DNA of 63,515 nucleotides from Verrucomicrobiota bacterium (GCA_018970255.1 JAGWWS010000015.1:1-63515); one strand, 5' to 3'. Shown: positions 23,984 through 31,706, counted from the first letter of the stretch. The notes: a model not told the origin generated them from the sequence alone. Numbers and translations are program-made.

Positions 23984-25140
23984 GCCACCAGCTCCGCGCA
24001 GACCTTCCCCGCCTCGAAATGTCGTTCCGCAAAGACCCGGGCCGCCCGCGAATGTGCCGCATAGTCTCCTGCCACCCTTTCCACGCCGGCCGCCGCTTCC
24101 TCCAAAGTGGTAAACGCCACCACCCCATCGCCCGCCGGAAGATGCGCGCTCCAGCCCGTATCCTGCACCACCACCGGCTTGCCGGCCGCCAGGTAACACG
24201 CGCTCCGGCAGCTGAACCACCCGCTGCGCGACTGCACATACCCGTTCTTCGCGATACTCCATTCGCCCTTCGAGGCCGCCAAAAATTCCTGGTAGGTCGT
24301 GAAGTTCGGCAAATGCCGATCCGGCTCGATGATCGTCCAACCTTTCGACTCCAGCATTCCCGTGGGCCGCTTTTGTCCAACCCCCTGCCCCATCGCCAAA
24401 ACAAACCGCTCGCGGGTGAGTGACGGCAAATCCACAAATTTTTCGAACTCGATATCCTTCTGCCCGTATTTCCGCCCCTCGAATTCCTTCGGCGCGTAGC
24501 TCGCCCAATTCATTACGGTCGTCCACGCCCCCTCCGCCACATGCCCGCCGGCCACCGCATCCCCACTCCAATACTCCAGCGCCACCGGCTGCACCGTCGG
24601 CCTCCAATCGATCCCCGCCACCGGCACCACGCAATCCGCCGCCCCGATATTCAGGCCAAACGAAAAATGCCGCTCATGAGCCCTCACACGCTTCGCATAT
24701 TCGCTCTCCGGATCCGCCGCCAAACCGATGTGCGTGAACATTGGATCCCCGTCCAAAAAGAGTTTCACCGGAATCGCCGCCGTCTCCTCACCAAGCCAGC
24801 AAGCCCCCGAGACATTCGCCAGCACATCCGCCGAGGCCAACACCCGCGCCGCATCCGCCGCATCCCTCACCGCTCCGTGCCAGCTGCCGTCCGCCCCGTT
24901 GCGATAAAGCCACCGGTCCCCCATCCCGAACTCCTCCATCACCCGCGCGAGGTAGGCCGTGTTGTGCGAACAATCCGCACTCGGCTCCATCTTCACCGGA
25001 TCGTAGGCCCAGGCCCCCGTGTCCTCCAGATACCAAACATCGTGCCCGAGTTTGCGAAAACCCAGCGCGTATTGGATGTAATCCCAAGTCACGCCGCCGA
25101 ACGCATACTGCCCGATCAACCCGGTCACAATCGTCCTCAT
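23980..25140 (-). CDS. GT-B-type glycosyltransferase, family unclear
   Basis: 386 residues. The N-terminus TGLIGQYAFGGVTWDYIQYA is the Gly-rich turn of a GT-B protein and GFRKLGHDVWYLED follows. The C-terminal half has SGWFSCRSACYLAAGKPVVV then QDTGWS, as in GT1/GT4-like donor sites. No signal peptide. It heads an operon with the chelatase gene and has a well-placed promoter at 25150-25178. Substrates are unknown. Confidence 0.7.
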   Translation of the reverse strand: MRTIVTGLIGQYAFGGVTWDYIQYALGFRKLGHDVWYLEDTGAWAYDPVKMEPSADCSHNTAYLARVMEEFGMGDRWLYRNGADGSWHGAVRDAADAARVLASADVLANVSGACWLGEETAAIPVKLFLDGDPMFTHIGLAADPESEYAKRVRAHERHFSFGLNIGAADCVVPVAGIDWRPTVQPVALEYWSGDAVAGGHVAEGAWTTVMNWASYAPKEFEGRKYGQKDIEFEKFVDLPSLTRERFVLAMGQGVGQKRPTGMLESKGWTIIEPDRHLPNFTTYQEFLAASKGEWSIAKNGYVQSRSGWFSCRSACYLAAGKPVVVQDTGWSAHLPAGDGVVAFTTLEEAAAGVERVAGDYAAHSRAARVFAERHFEAGKVCAELVA

Positions 25141-25149
25141 CGCCGCGCG

Positions 25150-25178
25150 AACCTACCCGCCCCTATAAACCCCCGCAA
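25150..25178 (-). promoter_or_regulatory. Predicted promoter of the GT/chelatase operon, nearly leaderless
   Basis: On the minus strand: TTGCGG (25178-25173), 17 bases, TAGGTT (25155-25150), then 9 bases to the ATG at 25140. No Shine-Dalgarno sequence lies in those 9 bases (CGCGCGGCG). Confidence 0.55.
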
Positions 25179-25258
25179 GCCCAGCACCAAGCGCAGATCA
25201 ATTCTCGGAGCCTGAACTGCGAACTCGGAATCGAAGTTTTCAAAAAACACAGCGCCTG

Positions 25259-25286
25259 TTGACATGACCACCTTTCCGACTACCTT
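25259..25286 (+). promoter_or_regulatory. Predicted promoter of the toxin-antitoxin operon, nearly leaderless
   Basis: A consensus TTGACA (25259-25264), 16 bases and TACCTT (25281-25286). Only 7 bases separate the -10 box from ATG 25294. The upstream in-frame ATG at 25263 lies inside the -35 box, so 25294 is the better start. Confidence 0.55.
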
Positions 25287-25293
25287 TTTGACC

Positions 25294-25542
25294 ATGAAGA
25301 CTTGCAATGTCGCCGAAGCTAAAACGCGTTTCTCGAGCTTGGTCGATGAAGCCGAGGAGGGCGCCACCATCGTGATTTGCCGGCGCAACATCCCTGTGGC
25401 AAAACTCACACCCCATTCCGAAAGAGTCCCCGCCAAAAAACACCGCACGAAAATCGGCTGGGCCAAACGCAGCGGCGTCAGCATCAATGGCGACCTCACA
25501 GAGCCCGCCCTCCCGGAATCCGCGTGGGAAATGCTTCGATGA
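25294..25542 (+). CDS. Phd/YefM-type antitoxin
   Basis: 82 residues. MKTCNVAEAKTRFSSLVDEA is the classic Phd N-terminus that folds into the DNA-binding dimer; TIVICRRNIPVAKLTP completes the domain. The C-terminal tail that would bind and block the toxin is RSGVSINGDLTEPALPESAW. It overlaps the toxin gene by ATGA. Antitoxins of this family repress their own promoter, which here lies directly ahead. Confidence 0.88.
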   Translation: MKTCNVAEAKTRFSSLVDEAEEGATIVICRRNIPVAKLTPHSERVPAKKHRTKIGWAKRSGVSINGDLTEPALPESAWEMLR

Positions 25543-25928
25543 ATCTCCTGCTGGATACCTGCGCAATTCTCTATCTTGGAATTGACGATTCCTGTGTCAC
25601 TGCAACAACGAGCAACCTGGTCCGCAAAGCCGAACGGATTTTCGTTTCACCGATTTCCAGCGCCGAACTCGCCTGCCTGCAGGAACGGCGCCGCATCGAA
25701 TTACCCGTCCATTGGAAACCTTGGTTCCGCGAAGCGATCGAAACAAACGGCTGGGATGTTCAACCCATCACGCTCGAAGTCATGGAAGAGGCCTACTCCC
25801 TACCCGGCAGTTTCCACGCCGACCCCGCAGACCGCATCTTGACCGCCACCGCCCGTCTTGAAGATTTGGTCCTCCTCACCACCGACCGCAAACTTCTGGA
25901 CTACCCGCACCTCGAAGCACGCTGGTGA
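25539..25928 (+). CDS. PIN-domain toxin, VapC type
   Basis: 129 residues, the normal size. Acidic PIN residues are in place: LLLDTCAILY (Asp6), SSAELACL (Glu), HADPADRILTATA (Asp pair) and LLTTDRKLLDYP (Asp). VapC toxins are Mg2+-dependent RNases that cut tRNA or rRNA. Coupled to the antitoxin by a 4-base overlap, and all active-site residues are present, so the pair looks functional. Confidence 0.88.
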   Translation: MNLLLDTCAILYLGIDDSCVTATTSNLVRKAERIFVSPISSAELACLQERRRIELPVHWKPWFREAIETNGWDVQPITLEVMEEAYSLPGSFHADPADRILTATARLEDLVLLTTDRKLLDYPHLEARW

Positions 25929-26069
25929 GGAATTCCCTCACGAACACCGTGAGATCACACCCGTGCTGCTCCGAGCAAAGCCGCGCCTAAGTCAAAGCAA
26001 CTCACCCCTCCACCCGCATACCAAACCACTTTCACATTTCTTTTCATCGGCATGCAGCGATATTTGGGC

Positions 26070-26396
26070 ATGGCCAAAAAGATGAGCCGTGAAGCCCTCG
26101 AGCAAATCTCCATCCGATTCCGTGCACTCGCCGAGCCCACGCGCCTCGCCATTCTTCAAGAACTCAAATCCGGCGAACGCACCGTGAGCGAGCTCGTCGA
26201 AGCCGTTTCCCTCTCGCAGGCGAACGTTTCCAAACAACTTTCCATCCTCCGCGAGGCCGGCTTCCTCCGCCGGGAACAGCGTGGCACGAATGCGGTCTAT
26301 TCGATCGGCGATCCCCTCGTCATAGAACTCTGCCGCATCGTTTGCGACGGCATGAACCGCCGCGCCCGCAGTTCCTCCTCCAGCTACTCGATCTAA
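26070..26396 (+). CDS. ArsR-family transcriptional regulator
   Basis: 108 residues from ATG 26070; an in-frame ATG at 26052 adds six. The winged helix is clear: RALAEPTRLAILQELKSGER, then VSLSQANVSKQLSILREAGF as recognition helix, then the wing RREQRGTNAVYSI. Two Cys lie in the last helix (ELCRIVCDG), which may sense reactive sulfur as in BigR/SqrR/YgaV regulators. GCGATAT at 26057-26063 equals one arm of the palindrome in the sulfur operon promoter, hinting at autoregulation. It faces the three-gene sulfur operon tail to tail. Confidence 0.85.
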   Translation: MAKKMSREALEQISIRFRALAEPTRLAILQELKSGERTVSELVEAVSLSQANVSKQLSILREAGFLRREQRGTNAVYSIGDPLVIELCRIVCDGMNRRARSSSSSYSI

Positions 26397-26402
26397 AAAA
26401 CG

Positions 26403-27173
26403 TCAAGCCCCGCGCTGCCACAGCATCCAGGCGGCAACCACCCACATCGCCGCGGCAAAAACCCGCCGCAGCGCCGGACCGCTCAAACGCGATCTCAGCG
26501 CGCCCCCGGCCAGCATCCCCGCCAGACCGCCAAGCGGAAACAACACCGCCAACGGCATGGGAAAATCCAAACCCTGAACGACCTTCGCCGCCACACCCGA
26601 ACTCGAAATCAGGAAAATCACCATCAGTGAGGTCGCCACCGCGCGGTGGATGCTCGTTCCCGTCACATAAAGAAGCGCAGGCACAATCACAAAACCGCCC
26701 CCGATTCCAAAAAGCCCCGACAAAACGCCAGCCACCGCTCCCGCCAGCGAAAGCCGCACATGGCAGCCCGGCCCGAGACGGCCGTTGCCCAGCAGCACGC
26801 AAGGCCCCGGCACGTCGGCGTTCTCACCCTTCCCGGACCACATCCGCCATCCGACGAAACCCATCAAAGTCGCGAAAACCGAAAGCAGCCACACCCCCGG
26901 CACGAATCCCCCCAGCCACGACCCGAGTGGAGCGAAGACCATTCCCGCGATGGAAAAAACCACCCCGGCACGCAGATCCACATCCCCCGCCCGCAGCCTC
27001 ATCGCCGCTCCGAATCCCGCCGTCAATCCGACCACCGCCAAGCTCAATCCAATCGCCGTCCGCACCGGCACGCCCAAGGCATAAATCAGGATCGGCAGCG
27101 CAAAAATCGAGCCCCCGCCACCCGTCAAACCAAGCGAGAACCCCACCAGCAACCCGCCGATAACCCCGCCCAA
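26403..27173 (-). CDS. TauE/SafE-type sulfite exporter family permease
   Basis: 256 residues, about eight membrane helices in two repeats. The repeat motifs are GFSLGLTGGGGSIFALPILI near the start and GVLSGLFGIGGGFVIVPALL in the second half. The family exports sulfite or organosulfonates. Last gene of an operon with persulfide dioxygenase and rhodanese, so sulfite is the likely cargo. The frame opens at TTG 27173; a CTG or ATT slightly upstream could be used instead. A 17-base gap separates it from the upstream gene. Confidence 0.88.
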   Translation of the reverse strand: MGGVIGGLLVGFSLGLTGGGGSIFALPILIYALGVPVRTAIGLSLAVVGLTAGFGAAMRLRAGDVDLRAGVVFSIAGMVFAPLGSWLGGFVPGVWLLSVFATLMGFVGWRMWSGKGENADVPGPCVLLGNGRLGPGCHVRLSLAGAVAGVLSGLFGIGGGFVIVPALLYVTGTSIHRAVATSLMVIFLISSSGVAAKVVQGLDFPMPLAVLFPLGGLAGMLAGGALRSRLSGPALRRVFAAAMWVVAAWMLWQRGA

Positions 27174-27190
27174 CTCGTGAAAAGCCGGAA

Positions 27191-28609
27191 TCAGGCCAAC
27201 AACTCCTTCGGCACGTTTTCAAACTTGTCGAGAATCGCCGTGGCCCTCCGGCCATGCCTCGCCAGAAAAGCACACGCACCTGCGGCTCTGGTTCCGCTCT
27301 GGCAGTTCACCAAAAGCGGCCCTGCGGGAATCTCCTCCAAGCGCGGCAGCAGTCTCGTGTGCGCAATATTCTTCGCACCCCGCAAATGTCCGGCCGCGAA
27401 CTCGGTCGCCTTCCGCACATCGAGCAGAGCGGGTTTCGCGCCCCCTGACAACAAATCCCCCACCCCTCCGAAATCCACCGTCTCGATCGCGGCGCAAAGT
27501 TCCGCCGGCGCCGCGTCCACCTCGCTCGCAGGCAAAATCCCGGTCACATGGTCAAACCCGATCCGCACCAACTGCCGCACGAACTCCTCCGCCCCGCCGG
27601 AGTTCGAAACCACGAGCACGATCTCCTGCTCGGGCGACAGATAGCTTCCCGCAAAATCCGAAAACTTCTGCGCCGGCGCAAACAAACTGCCGCGAAGATG
27701 GTTTTTCAAAAACGCCTCCCTCGACCGCGTGTCCAACACCACGAACCCCGACTCTCCCAGCCTTCCAGCGATCTCGCCGAGCCGCACCAGCGGCGGCTTC
27801 GGCACCGCTCCCAACAACGCCGGCCCCACACGGTTCACATGCTTCATGTTTGCGAAATACCCGGGCGGCTCCGGCTGCCCGCTCAGGATGAAATTCACAA
27901 ACTCCGACTCGCCGGAGTTAAGCGCGAGCTTCAGGGCCGGGTTGAACTTTTCCTCGTAGCCGAATGTCGAATTCGGCACCGCCCCGAGCGCCTTGCCGCA
28001 CGCACTCCCGGCACCATGCGCCGGAAGCACCTGCACATGGCACGGGAGTTCGGAAATCTTGCGCAGGCTTTGATAGAGCGCCTTCGCGCCAGCCTCCTGC
28101 GTGCCTTCCAACCCCGCCGCCTGCTCGAGCAGATCGGGACGCCCGGCATCACCCACAAACAAAAAATCCCCGCTGAGCAGCGCGATCGGCTCGTTCGCGC
28201 CGCCGCCATGGTCGGTCACGAGAAAAACCATGTGCTCGGGCGTGTGGCCCGGCGTGTGGACGGCTCGAAGTTCGATGTTGCCGATCTTGAAACTGTCCCC
28301 GTCCCGCAGCGGATGGTAGCCGGGCAGCCCCTCCGCCCACACACTCTTCCAAAATTCCCCGCCCTCGGCGGAAAGATACAATTTGATCGCCGGATCCCTC
28401 TGCGCGAATTCCCGGGCTCCGCTTACAAAGTCCGCATGGATGTGCGTCTCAGCCACGGCCGTGATTTTCAACCCGGCCGCGGCTGCCTCCTCCAAGTAGC
28501 GGTCGATGTCCCGCTCGGGATCCACCACCACCGCCTCGCCGCTGCGCTGGCAGCCGATGATGTAGGAATATTGCGCCAGCGCCGCATCGGAAATTTGTCT
28601 GAGAAACAT
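27191..28609 (-). CDS. Persulfide dioxygenase-rhodanese fusion (Blh/ETHE1-like)
   Basis: 472 residues. The N-terminal metallo-beta-lactamase domain has TAVAETHIHADFVSGA (His56, His58, Asp60), VHTPGHTPEHM and LSGDFLFVGDAGRPD for the single iron of persulfide dioxygenases, which turn glutathione persulfide into sulfite. Two rhodanese domains follow. In the first, the loop that should hold the catalytic Cys reads VVSNSGGAEE, so it is probably inactive; the second has LLVNCQSGTRAAG with Cys. Sulfite made here would leave through the TauE/SafE permease. ATG 28609 is chosen because MFLRQISD begins the domain. Confidence 0.9.
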   Translation of the reverse strand: MFLRQISDAALAQYSYIIGCQRSGEAVVVDPERDIDRYLEEAAAAGLKITAVAETHIHADFVSGAREFAQRDPAIKLYLSAEGGEFWKSVWAEGLPGYHPLRDGDSFKIGNIELRAVHTPGHTPEHMVFLVTDHGGGANEPIALLSGDFLFVGDAGRPDLLEQAAGLEGTQEAGAKALYQSLRKISELPCHVQVLPAHGAGSACGKALGAVPNSTFGYEEKFNPALKLALNSGESEFVNFILSGQPEPPGYFANMKHVNRVGPALLGAVPKPPLVRLGEIAGRLGESGFVVLDTRSREAFLKNHLRGSLFAPAQKFSDFAGSYLSPEQEIVLVVSNSGGAEEFVRQLVRIGFDHVTGILPASEVDAAPAELCAAIETVDFGGVGDLLSGGAKPALLDVRKATEFAAGHLRGAKNIAHTRLLPRLEEIPAGPLLVNCQSGTRAAGACAFLARHGRRATAILDKFENVPKELLA

Positions 28610-28619
28610 GTAGAGCCCT

Positions 28620-29171
28620 TCAGCGAGTGGCGCAGGTTGCGTTCCCCGCCCGCTGGTTCCACGGCATCTTCGCAATGAGCATTCCCATGCCGCACCAGTC
28701 GGTCACTCCGGCGAAAACCAACCCCGCACCTACGAATCCCGAAAGCCAGATGAACGCCGGATTGACAAAATGCCCGAGCAGCACGCCTGCAAAAACTATC
28801 ACCCCGGCCGCGATTCTCACCTGGCGTTCCAGCGATATCACCCTCGAAGAGCCACGATTCACGGGCAAACCAGCCGCTATCCAAGCCGCCGTGCCGCCTT
28901 CCACCACCTGACAGCCGCCATATCCCGCCGCTGCCAATTTCGCCGCCGCCTTCGCGGCACGACCGCCGGATTGGCAGAGGATGTAAACCGCAGTGTCTTT
29001 CCCGCAACACGCCGCTTCCAGCGCGGAAGGCTCGAGACGGTCCAGCGGCATGAGATGCACCCCGGGCACATGCGCCTGCGAATGCTCCACCGGAGTCCGC
29101 ACATCGATCAGCACCGCGGAAGGATCCTTGGCGCGCACTTCATTCAGTTCTGTTGGTGTGATGGTTTTCAT
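28620..29171 (-). CDS. Rhodanese with C-terminal membrane domain (YgaP-like)
   Basis: 183 residues. A rhodanese domain fills the first 110: VLIDVRTPVEHSQAHVPGV and YILCQSGGRAAKAA with catalytic Cys. Two membrane spans follow, RIAAGVIVFAGVLLGHFVNP and GFVGAGLVFAGVTDWCGMGM, the DUF2892 part. E. coli YgaP has this layout and sits beside the ArsR-type regulator YgaV. First gene of the sulfur operon, with a promoter and palindrome just ahead. Confidence 0.9.
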   Translation of the reverse strand: MKTITPTELNEVRAKDPSAVLIDVRTPVEHSQAHVPGVHLMPLDRLEPSALEAACCGKDTAVYILCQSGGRAAKAAAKLAAAGYGGCQVVEGGTAAWIAAGLPVNRGSSRVISLERQVRIAAGVIVFAGVLLGHFVNPAFIWLSGFVGAGLVFAGVTDWCGMGMLIAKMPWNQRAGNATCATR

Positions 29172-29189
29172 AAAGTATCGACTTATATT

Positions 29190-29217
29190 TCTATATCGCC
29201 ATACGGCGATATGTAAA
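29190..29217 (-). promoter_or_regulatory. Promoter of the sulfur operon with operator palindrome in the spacer
   Basis: On the minus strand TTTACA (29217-29212), 16 bases, TATAGA (29195-29190). Between and overlapping the boxes is a perfect palindrome, ATATCGCC-4-GGCGATAT at 29193-29212. A repressor bound here would block RNA polymerase directly. The nearby ArsR gene is the obvious candidate. The start codon is 18 bases downstream and has no clear Shine-Dalgarno sequence. Confidence 0.7.
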
Positions 29218-29244
29218 GATTGTTTCCCGAAGCCGCTTTCATCC

Positions 29245-29949
29245 TCATCCCTCGGGAAAATCCCCGAGCGGCTTGGCGCGCAGAGGGCGACCCGCGAGCG
29301 CGTCCCCTCGCGAGTGCAGTTTCTCGGAAATCGCTGCAGTCACCATCCGGGCCGTCCGCCTCGCATCGGCAGCCAGCCCCGAGGCCGCCAATTGCGTGGC
29401 CAACCTCGGCACGGCACCGAACGGACTGCTGAAAAGCGCGCCTGGCTCCGCATTCGATCCACCGGTGGTTTCGAACTTGGCGATTTTTTCCAACTGCCCG
29501 CGCGCGCCCACCCGGAACACCTCGAATCTCGCCTCGGTTTTTGTCCCGCCGAGGCCGAAGCCCACAAACGCCCGCAGAGCACGACTACCTTGGTTCAAAC
29601 GAGTGAAATGCCCGCGCACCACCCAAATGCGACCCATTGGAATTTTTGCGCCAGTCTCAAGGATCTCCGCAGGCGCAACATGCTTCGAAAGCCTCTCCGC
29701 CAAGCGCCCGGCGAATTCTTGCAAAAACTCCCCCTCGAACTCCGAAAACTCATCGCCCTCTCGATCCACACGCACATTCGCCCGATCCAGCGTAAACGGC
29801 CCGACGAGGATTCGCTCAGGAGCAGTGGCAGTTGGCTCGATCCATTCGCGTTTGGAAAGGCTCACGGAGGCGCATCCGGTGAGAAACCATCCAGCTAACA
29901 GACAAATCAGGACGCGAAAAATCCAAGACACTCGCACACTCTCACCCAT
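29245..29949 (-). CDS. Lipoprotein, DUF4410-like
   Basis: 234 residues. A signal peptide ends in a lipobox, LLAGWFLTGC, so the mature protein is lipid-anchored. The body resembles DUF4410: EFAGRLAERLSKH, then RIWVVRGHFTRLNQGSRALR and the glycine-rich FVGFGLGGTKTEARFEVF. Function is unknown. ATG 29949 sets the signal peptide at the N-terminus. Divergent from the prohibitin gene with 75 bases between. Confidence 0.75.
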   Translation of the reverse strand: MGESVRVSWIFRVLICLLAGWFLTGCASVSLSKREWIEPTATAPERILVGPFTLDRANVRVDREGDEFSEFEGEFLQEFAGRLAERLSKHVAPAEILETGAKIPMGRIWVVRGHFTRLNQGSRALRAFVGFGLGGTKTEARFEVFRVGARGQLEKIAKFETTGGSNAEPGALFSSPFGAVPRLATQLAASGLAADARRTARMVTAAISEKLHSRGDALAGRPLRAKPLGDFPEG

Positions 29950-29986
29950 GGAGTCCGTGGCCACAAGGTCGCCGGTCCGCTTTCGG

Positions 29987-30015
29987 TTGCACAAAGGTAT
30001 CTCCGTGCATACCTT
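29987..30015 (+). promoter_or_regulatory. Predicted prohibitin promoter overlapping an inverted repeat
   Basis: TTGCAC (29987-29992), 17 bases, TACCTT (30010-30015), then 9 bases to ATG 30025. A 7-base inverted repeat, AAGGTAT-8-ATACCTT (29994-30015), covers the spacer and the whole -10 box, so it may be an operator. No Shine-Dalgarno sequence is seen. Confidence 0.5.
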
Positions 30016-30024
30016 CCCGCCGCC

Positions 30025-30921
30025 ATGGACCAAATGCCTTCAAACCTCGCCAAGATTCTCGCCCCGCTCGTCGTAATCCTCGTGGCCGCTTTTGCGGTCC
30101 TCTCCAGCATGACCGTGATTGTGGAAAGCGGACATGTCGGCGTCGTCCGCACGCTCGGCGCCGTCCAACCCACCGCGCTCCCGGAAGGTTTCCATTTCAA
30201 AAAACCCTTCATCGACCAGGTCGAACAAATGGACATTCGCCTCACTGCGAGCAATGCCCAAGCCACCGCGGCCTCGAAGGACCTTCAGACCGTCACCACC
30301 CAGGTCACCACGCAGTATTCCCTCAACGGAAATTTCGCCCCGCAAATCTACCAGCGCATCGGCACGCTCCCGAAGGTGTCGAATTCCCTCGTCGAGCCCG
30401 GTATCCAAGAGTGCGTGAAGGGCGTCACCGCCAAGTTCACCGCCGAGGAACTCGTCACCAAGCGCGAGGTCGTGAAACAGCAGATCCAGGAGGCCCTCAC
30501 GAATTTCCTCAACAACACCCTCCGCGAAAAAGAACTCACCGGCTCCATCAACATTGCCAACCTCGCCATCACGGATTTCAACTTCTCCGAGGAATTCAAC
30601 CGCGCCATCGAAGCCAAGGTGAAAGCCGAGCAAATGGCCCTTCAGGCGAAAAATGAAAAACTCATGCGCGTCACCCAGGCCGAAGCCTCCGCCGAGGAAC
30701 GCAAACTCGCCGCCTCCGCCGAAGCGTTCTCGACCGAAGTCCAATCCAAAGCCCGAGCTGACGCCATTCAGCGCGAAGCCCTCGCCCTTAAGCAAAGCCC
30801 CGAAATCATCCAACTCCGCGCCATCGAAAAATGGGACGGCGTCCTCCCCCGCATCAGCGGAGAAAACGGAGTCGTGCCATTCCTGAACGTCGACGAAATC
30901 GCCAAGCCGAAGACGGAGTAA
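30025..30921 (+). CDS. Prohibitin/SPFH-domain membrane protein
   Basis: 298 residues. One N-terminal membrane span (ILAPLVVILVAAFAVLS) is followed by the SPFH/band-7 domain, starting at VESGHVGVVRTLGAVQPTAL with FHFKKPFID after it. A long helical region from about residue 165 (coiled coil, Ala/Glu/Lys-rich: AIEAKVKAEQMALQAKNEKL) drives oligomerisation. Prohibitin-type SPFH proteins form large rings on the membrane and often modulate FtsH-like proteases or lipid domains. A second SPFH-like protein, FloA, lies at 49116. Confidence 0.88.
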   Translation: MDQMPSNLAKILAPLVVILVAAFAVLSSMTVIVESGHVGVVRTLGAVQPTALPEGFHFKKPFIDQVEQMDIRLTASNAQATAASKDLQTVTTQVTTQYSLNGNFAPQIYQRIGTLPKVSNSLVEPGIQECVKGVTAKFTAEELVTKREVVKQQIQEALTNFLNNTLREKELTGSINIANLAITDFNFSEEFNRAIEAKVKAEQMALQAKNEKLMRVTQAEASAEERKLAASAEAFSTEVQSKARADAIQREALALKQSPEIIQLRAIEKWDGVLPRISGENGVVPFLNVDEIAKPKTE

Positions 30922-31025
30922 AAATCCGCCTCTTTTGGATTCCCGCAAAGTCGCGCAGGCGAGACGCGCGCCCTACTTTTCAGCGTTCGCAAGAAACTCT
31001 CTTTGCCAGGGCTTTGTAAGACCGA

Positions 31026-31550
31026 TCACCGCGAAGCCGGGATCACAATCAGTCTGGTGGATTTTTCCTCCTTCTTCGCCGAACCGCCGCGCGTGACCAG
31101 CGAGGAACCCAGCGGCGAGGTGGACCATGCGGCTCCGGAGTTGCCGCGGGTCTGAAGCGAATGGCCGAGCGGAGAAGTTGTCAGCATCGACCCCGTCCTG
31201 CTGTCGCGGGTGACGAAGGAATTCCCAACCTTGGTGGTCGTTTGCTGCTGACCGCCCGGACCACGCGTGACGAAGCTGTTCCCGAGTTTGGTGGTGGTCC
31301 AAGTATTCCCCTTCGAATCGCGCGTGATCGTGGAGGAACCGAGCTGGGTTGTGGTGAACGACTGCCCGCCGGGCGCCCGCGTGATGTAGGAGTTGCCGAG
31401 CTTGCTTGTGGTAGCCTGACCTCCGCCAGTAAGTGGGATGACAATCGGCGCCTGAGCTTTTTTCAGCGAGTCTTTGTCTTTTGCATGAACGCCTTGAACA
31501 ACAGCAAGCGTAGCGAGCAAGACGATTGCTGGAATTTGACTTCTGAACAT
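31026..31550 (-). CDS. Exported protein of six tandem 19-residue repeats
   Basis: 174 residues from ATG 31550 (an in-frame ATG at 31565 is also open). A signal peptide, IPAIVLLATLAVVQGVHA, precedes a short Lys-rich linker. Residues 47-161 are six repeats of about 19 residues with consensus TTTxLGNSxVTRxxxGxxx: TTSKLGNSYITR, TTTQLGSSTITR, TTTKLGNSFVTR, TTTKVGNSFVTR, TTSPLGHSLQTR and STSPLGSSLVTR. Alternating Thr/hydrophobic positions suggest a beta-rich repeat fold. A basic tail ends TRLIVIPASR. I do not recognise a named family. It lies 5 bases from a tRNA-Glu gene on the same strand. Confidence 0.75.
   Translation of the reverse strand: MFRSQIPAIVLLATLAVVQGVHAKDKDSLKKAQAPIVIPLTGGGQATTSKLGNSYITRAPGGQSFTTTQLGSSTITRDSKGNTWTTTKLGNSFVTRGPGGQQQTTTKVGNSFVTRDSRTGSMLTTSPLGHSLQTRGNSGAAWSTSPLGSSLVTRGGSAKKEEKSTRLIVIPASR
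31068..31412 (-). repeat. Six imperfect 57-60-base tandem repeats (coding)
   Basis: The DNA behind residues 47-161 of the exported repeat protein. Units are 57 bases, one is 60. They have diverged at third positions, so they are not a recent expansion; the protein motif is better kept than the DNA. Confidence 0.75.
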
Positions 31551-31569
31551 CTGGGAAGGCCACATTGGT

Positions 31570-31644
31570 TGGCGACCCTAACGGGATTCGAACCCGTGTT
31601 ACCGCCGTGAAAGGGCGGTGTCCTAACCGCTGGACGATAGGGTC
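31570..31644 (-). tRNA. tRNA-Glu (anticodon TTC)
   Basis: On the minus strand acceptor GACCCTA pairs with TAGGGTC; anticodon stem CCGCC/GGCGG with loop CTTTCAC gives TTC; T-arm CGGGTTCGAATCCCG. Discriminator G and CCA are encoded. Second Glu isoacceptor in the window. Confidence 0.97.
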
Positions 31645-31706
31645 AAAACTGAACGACAGAAACTGCTGCCGGAAGCCCTCGCTGGCAAGTTTTATTTCGG
31701 AAGGAC

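Noticed and set aside
23984..24634. N-terminal extension of the chelatase frame
   Set aside because: It overlaps the upstream glycosyltransferase gene in another frame and is Gly/Arg-rich noise; GTG 23983 gives the normal start.
30953..30976. GC-rich stretch with GCAGGCGAGACGCGCGCCC after the prohibitin gene
   Set aside because: It reminded me of dispersed repeats in related genomes, but it occurs once here and I cannot check.
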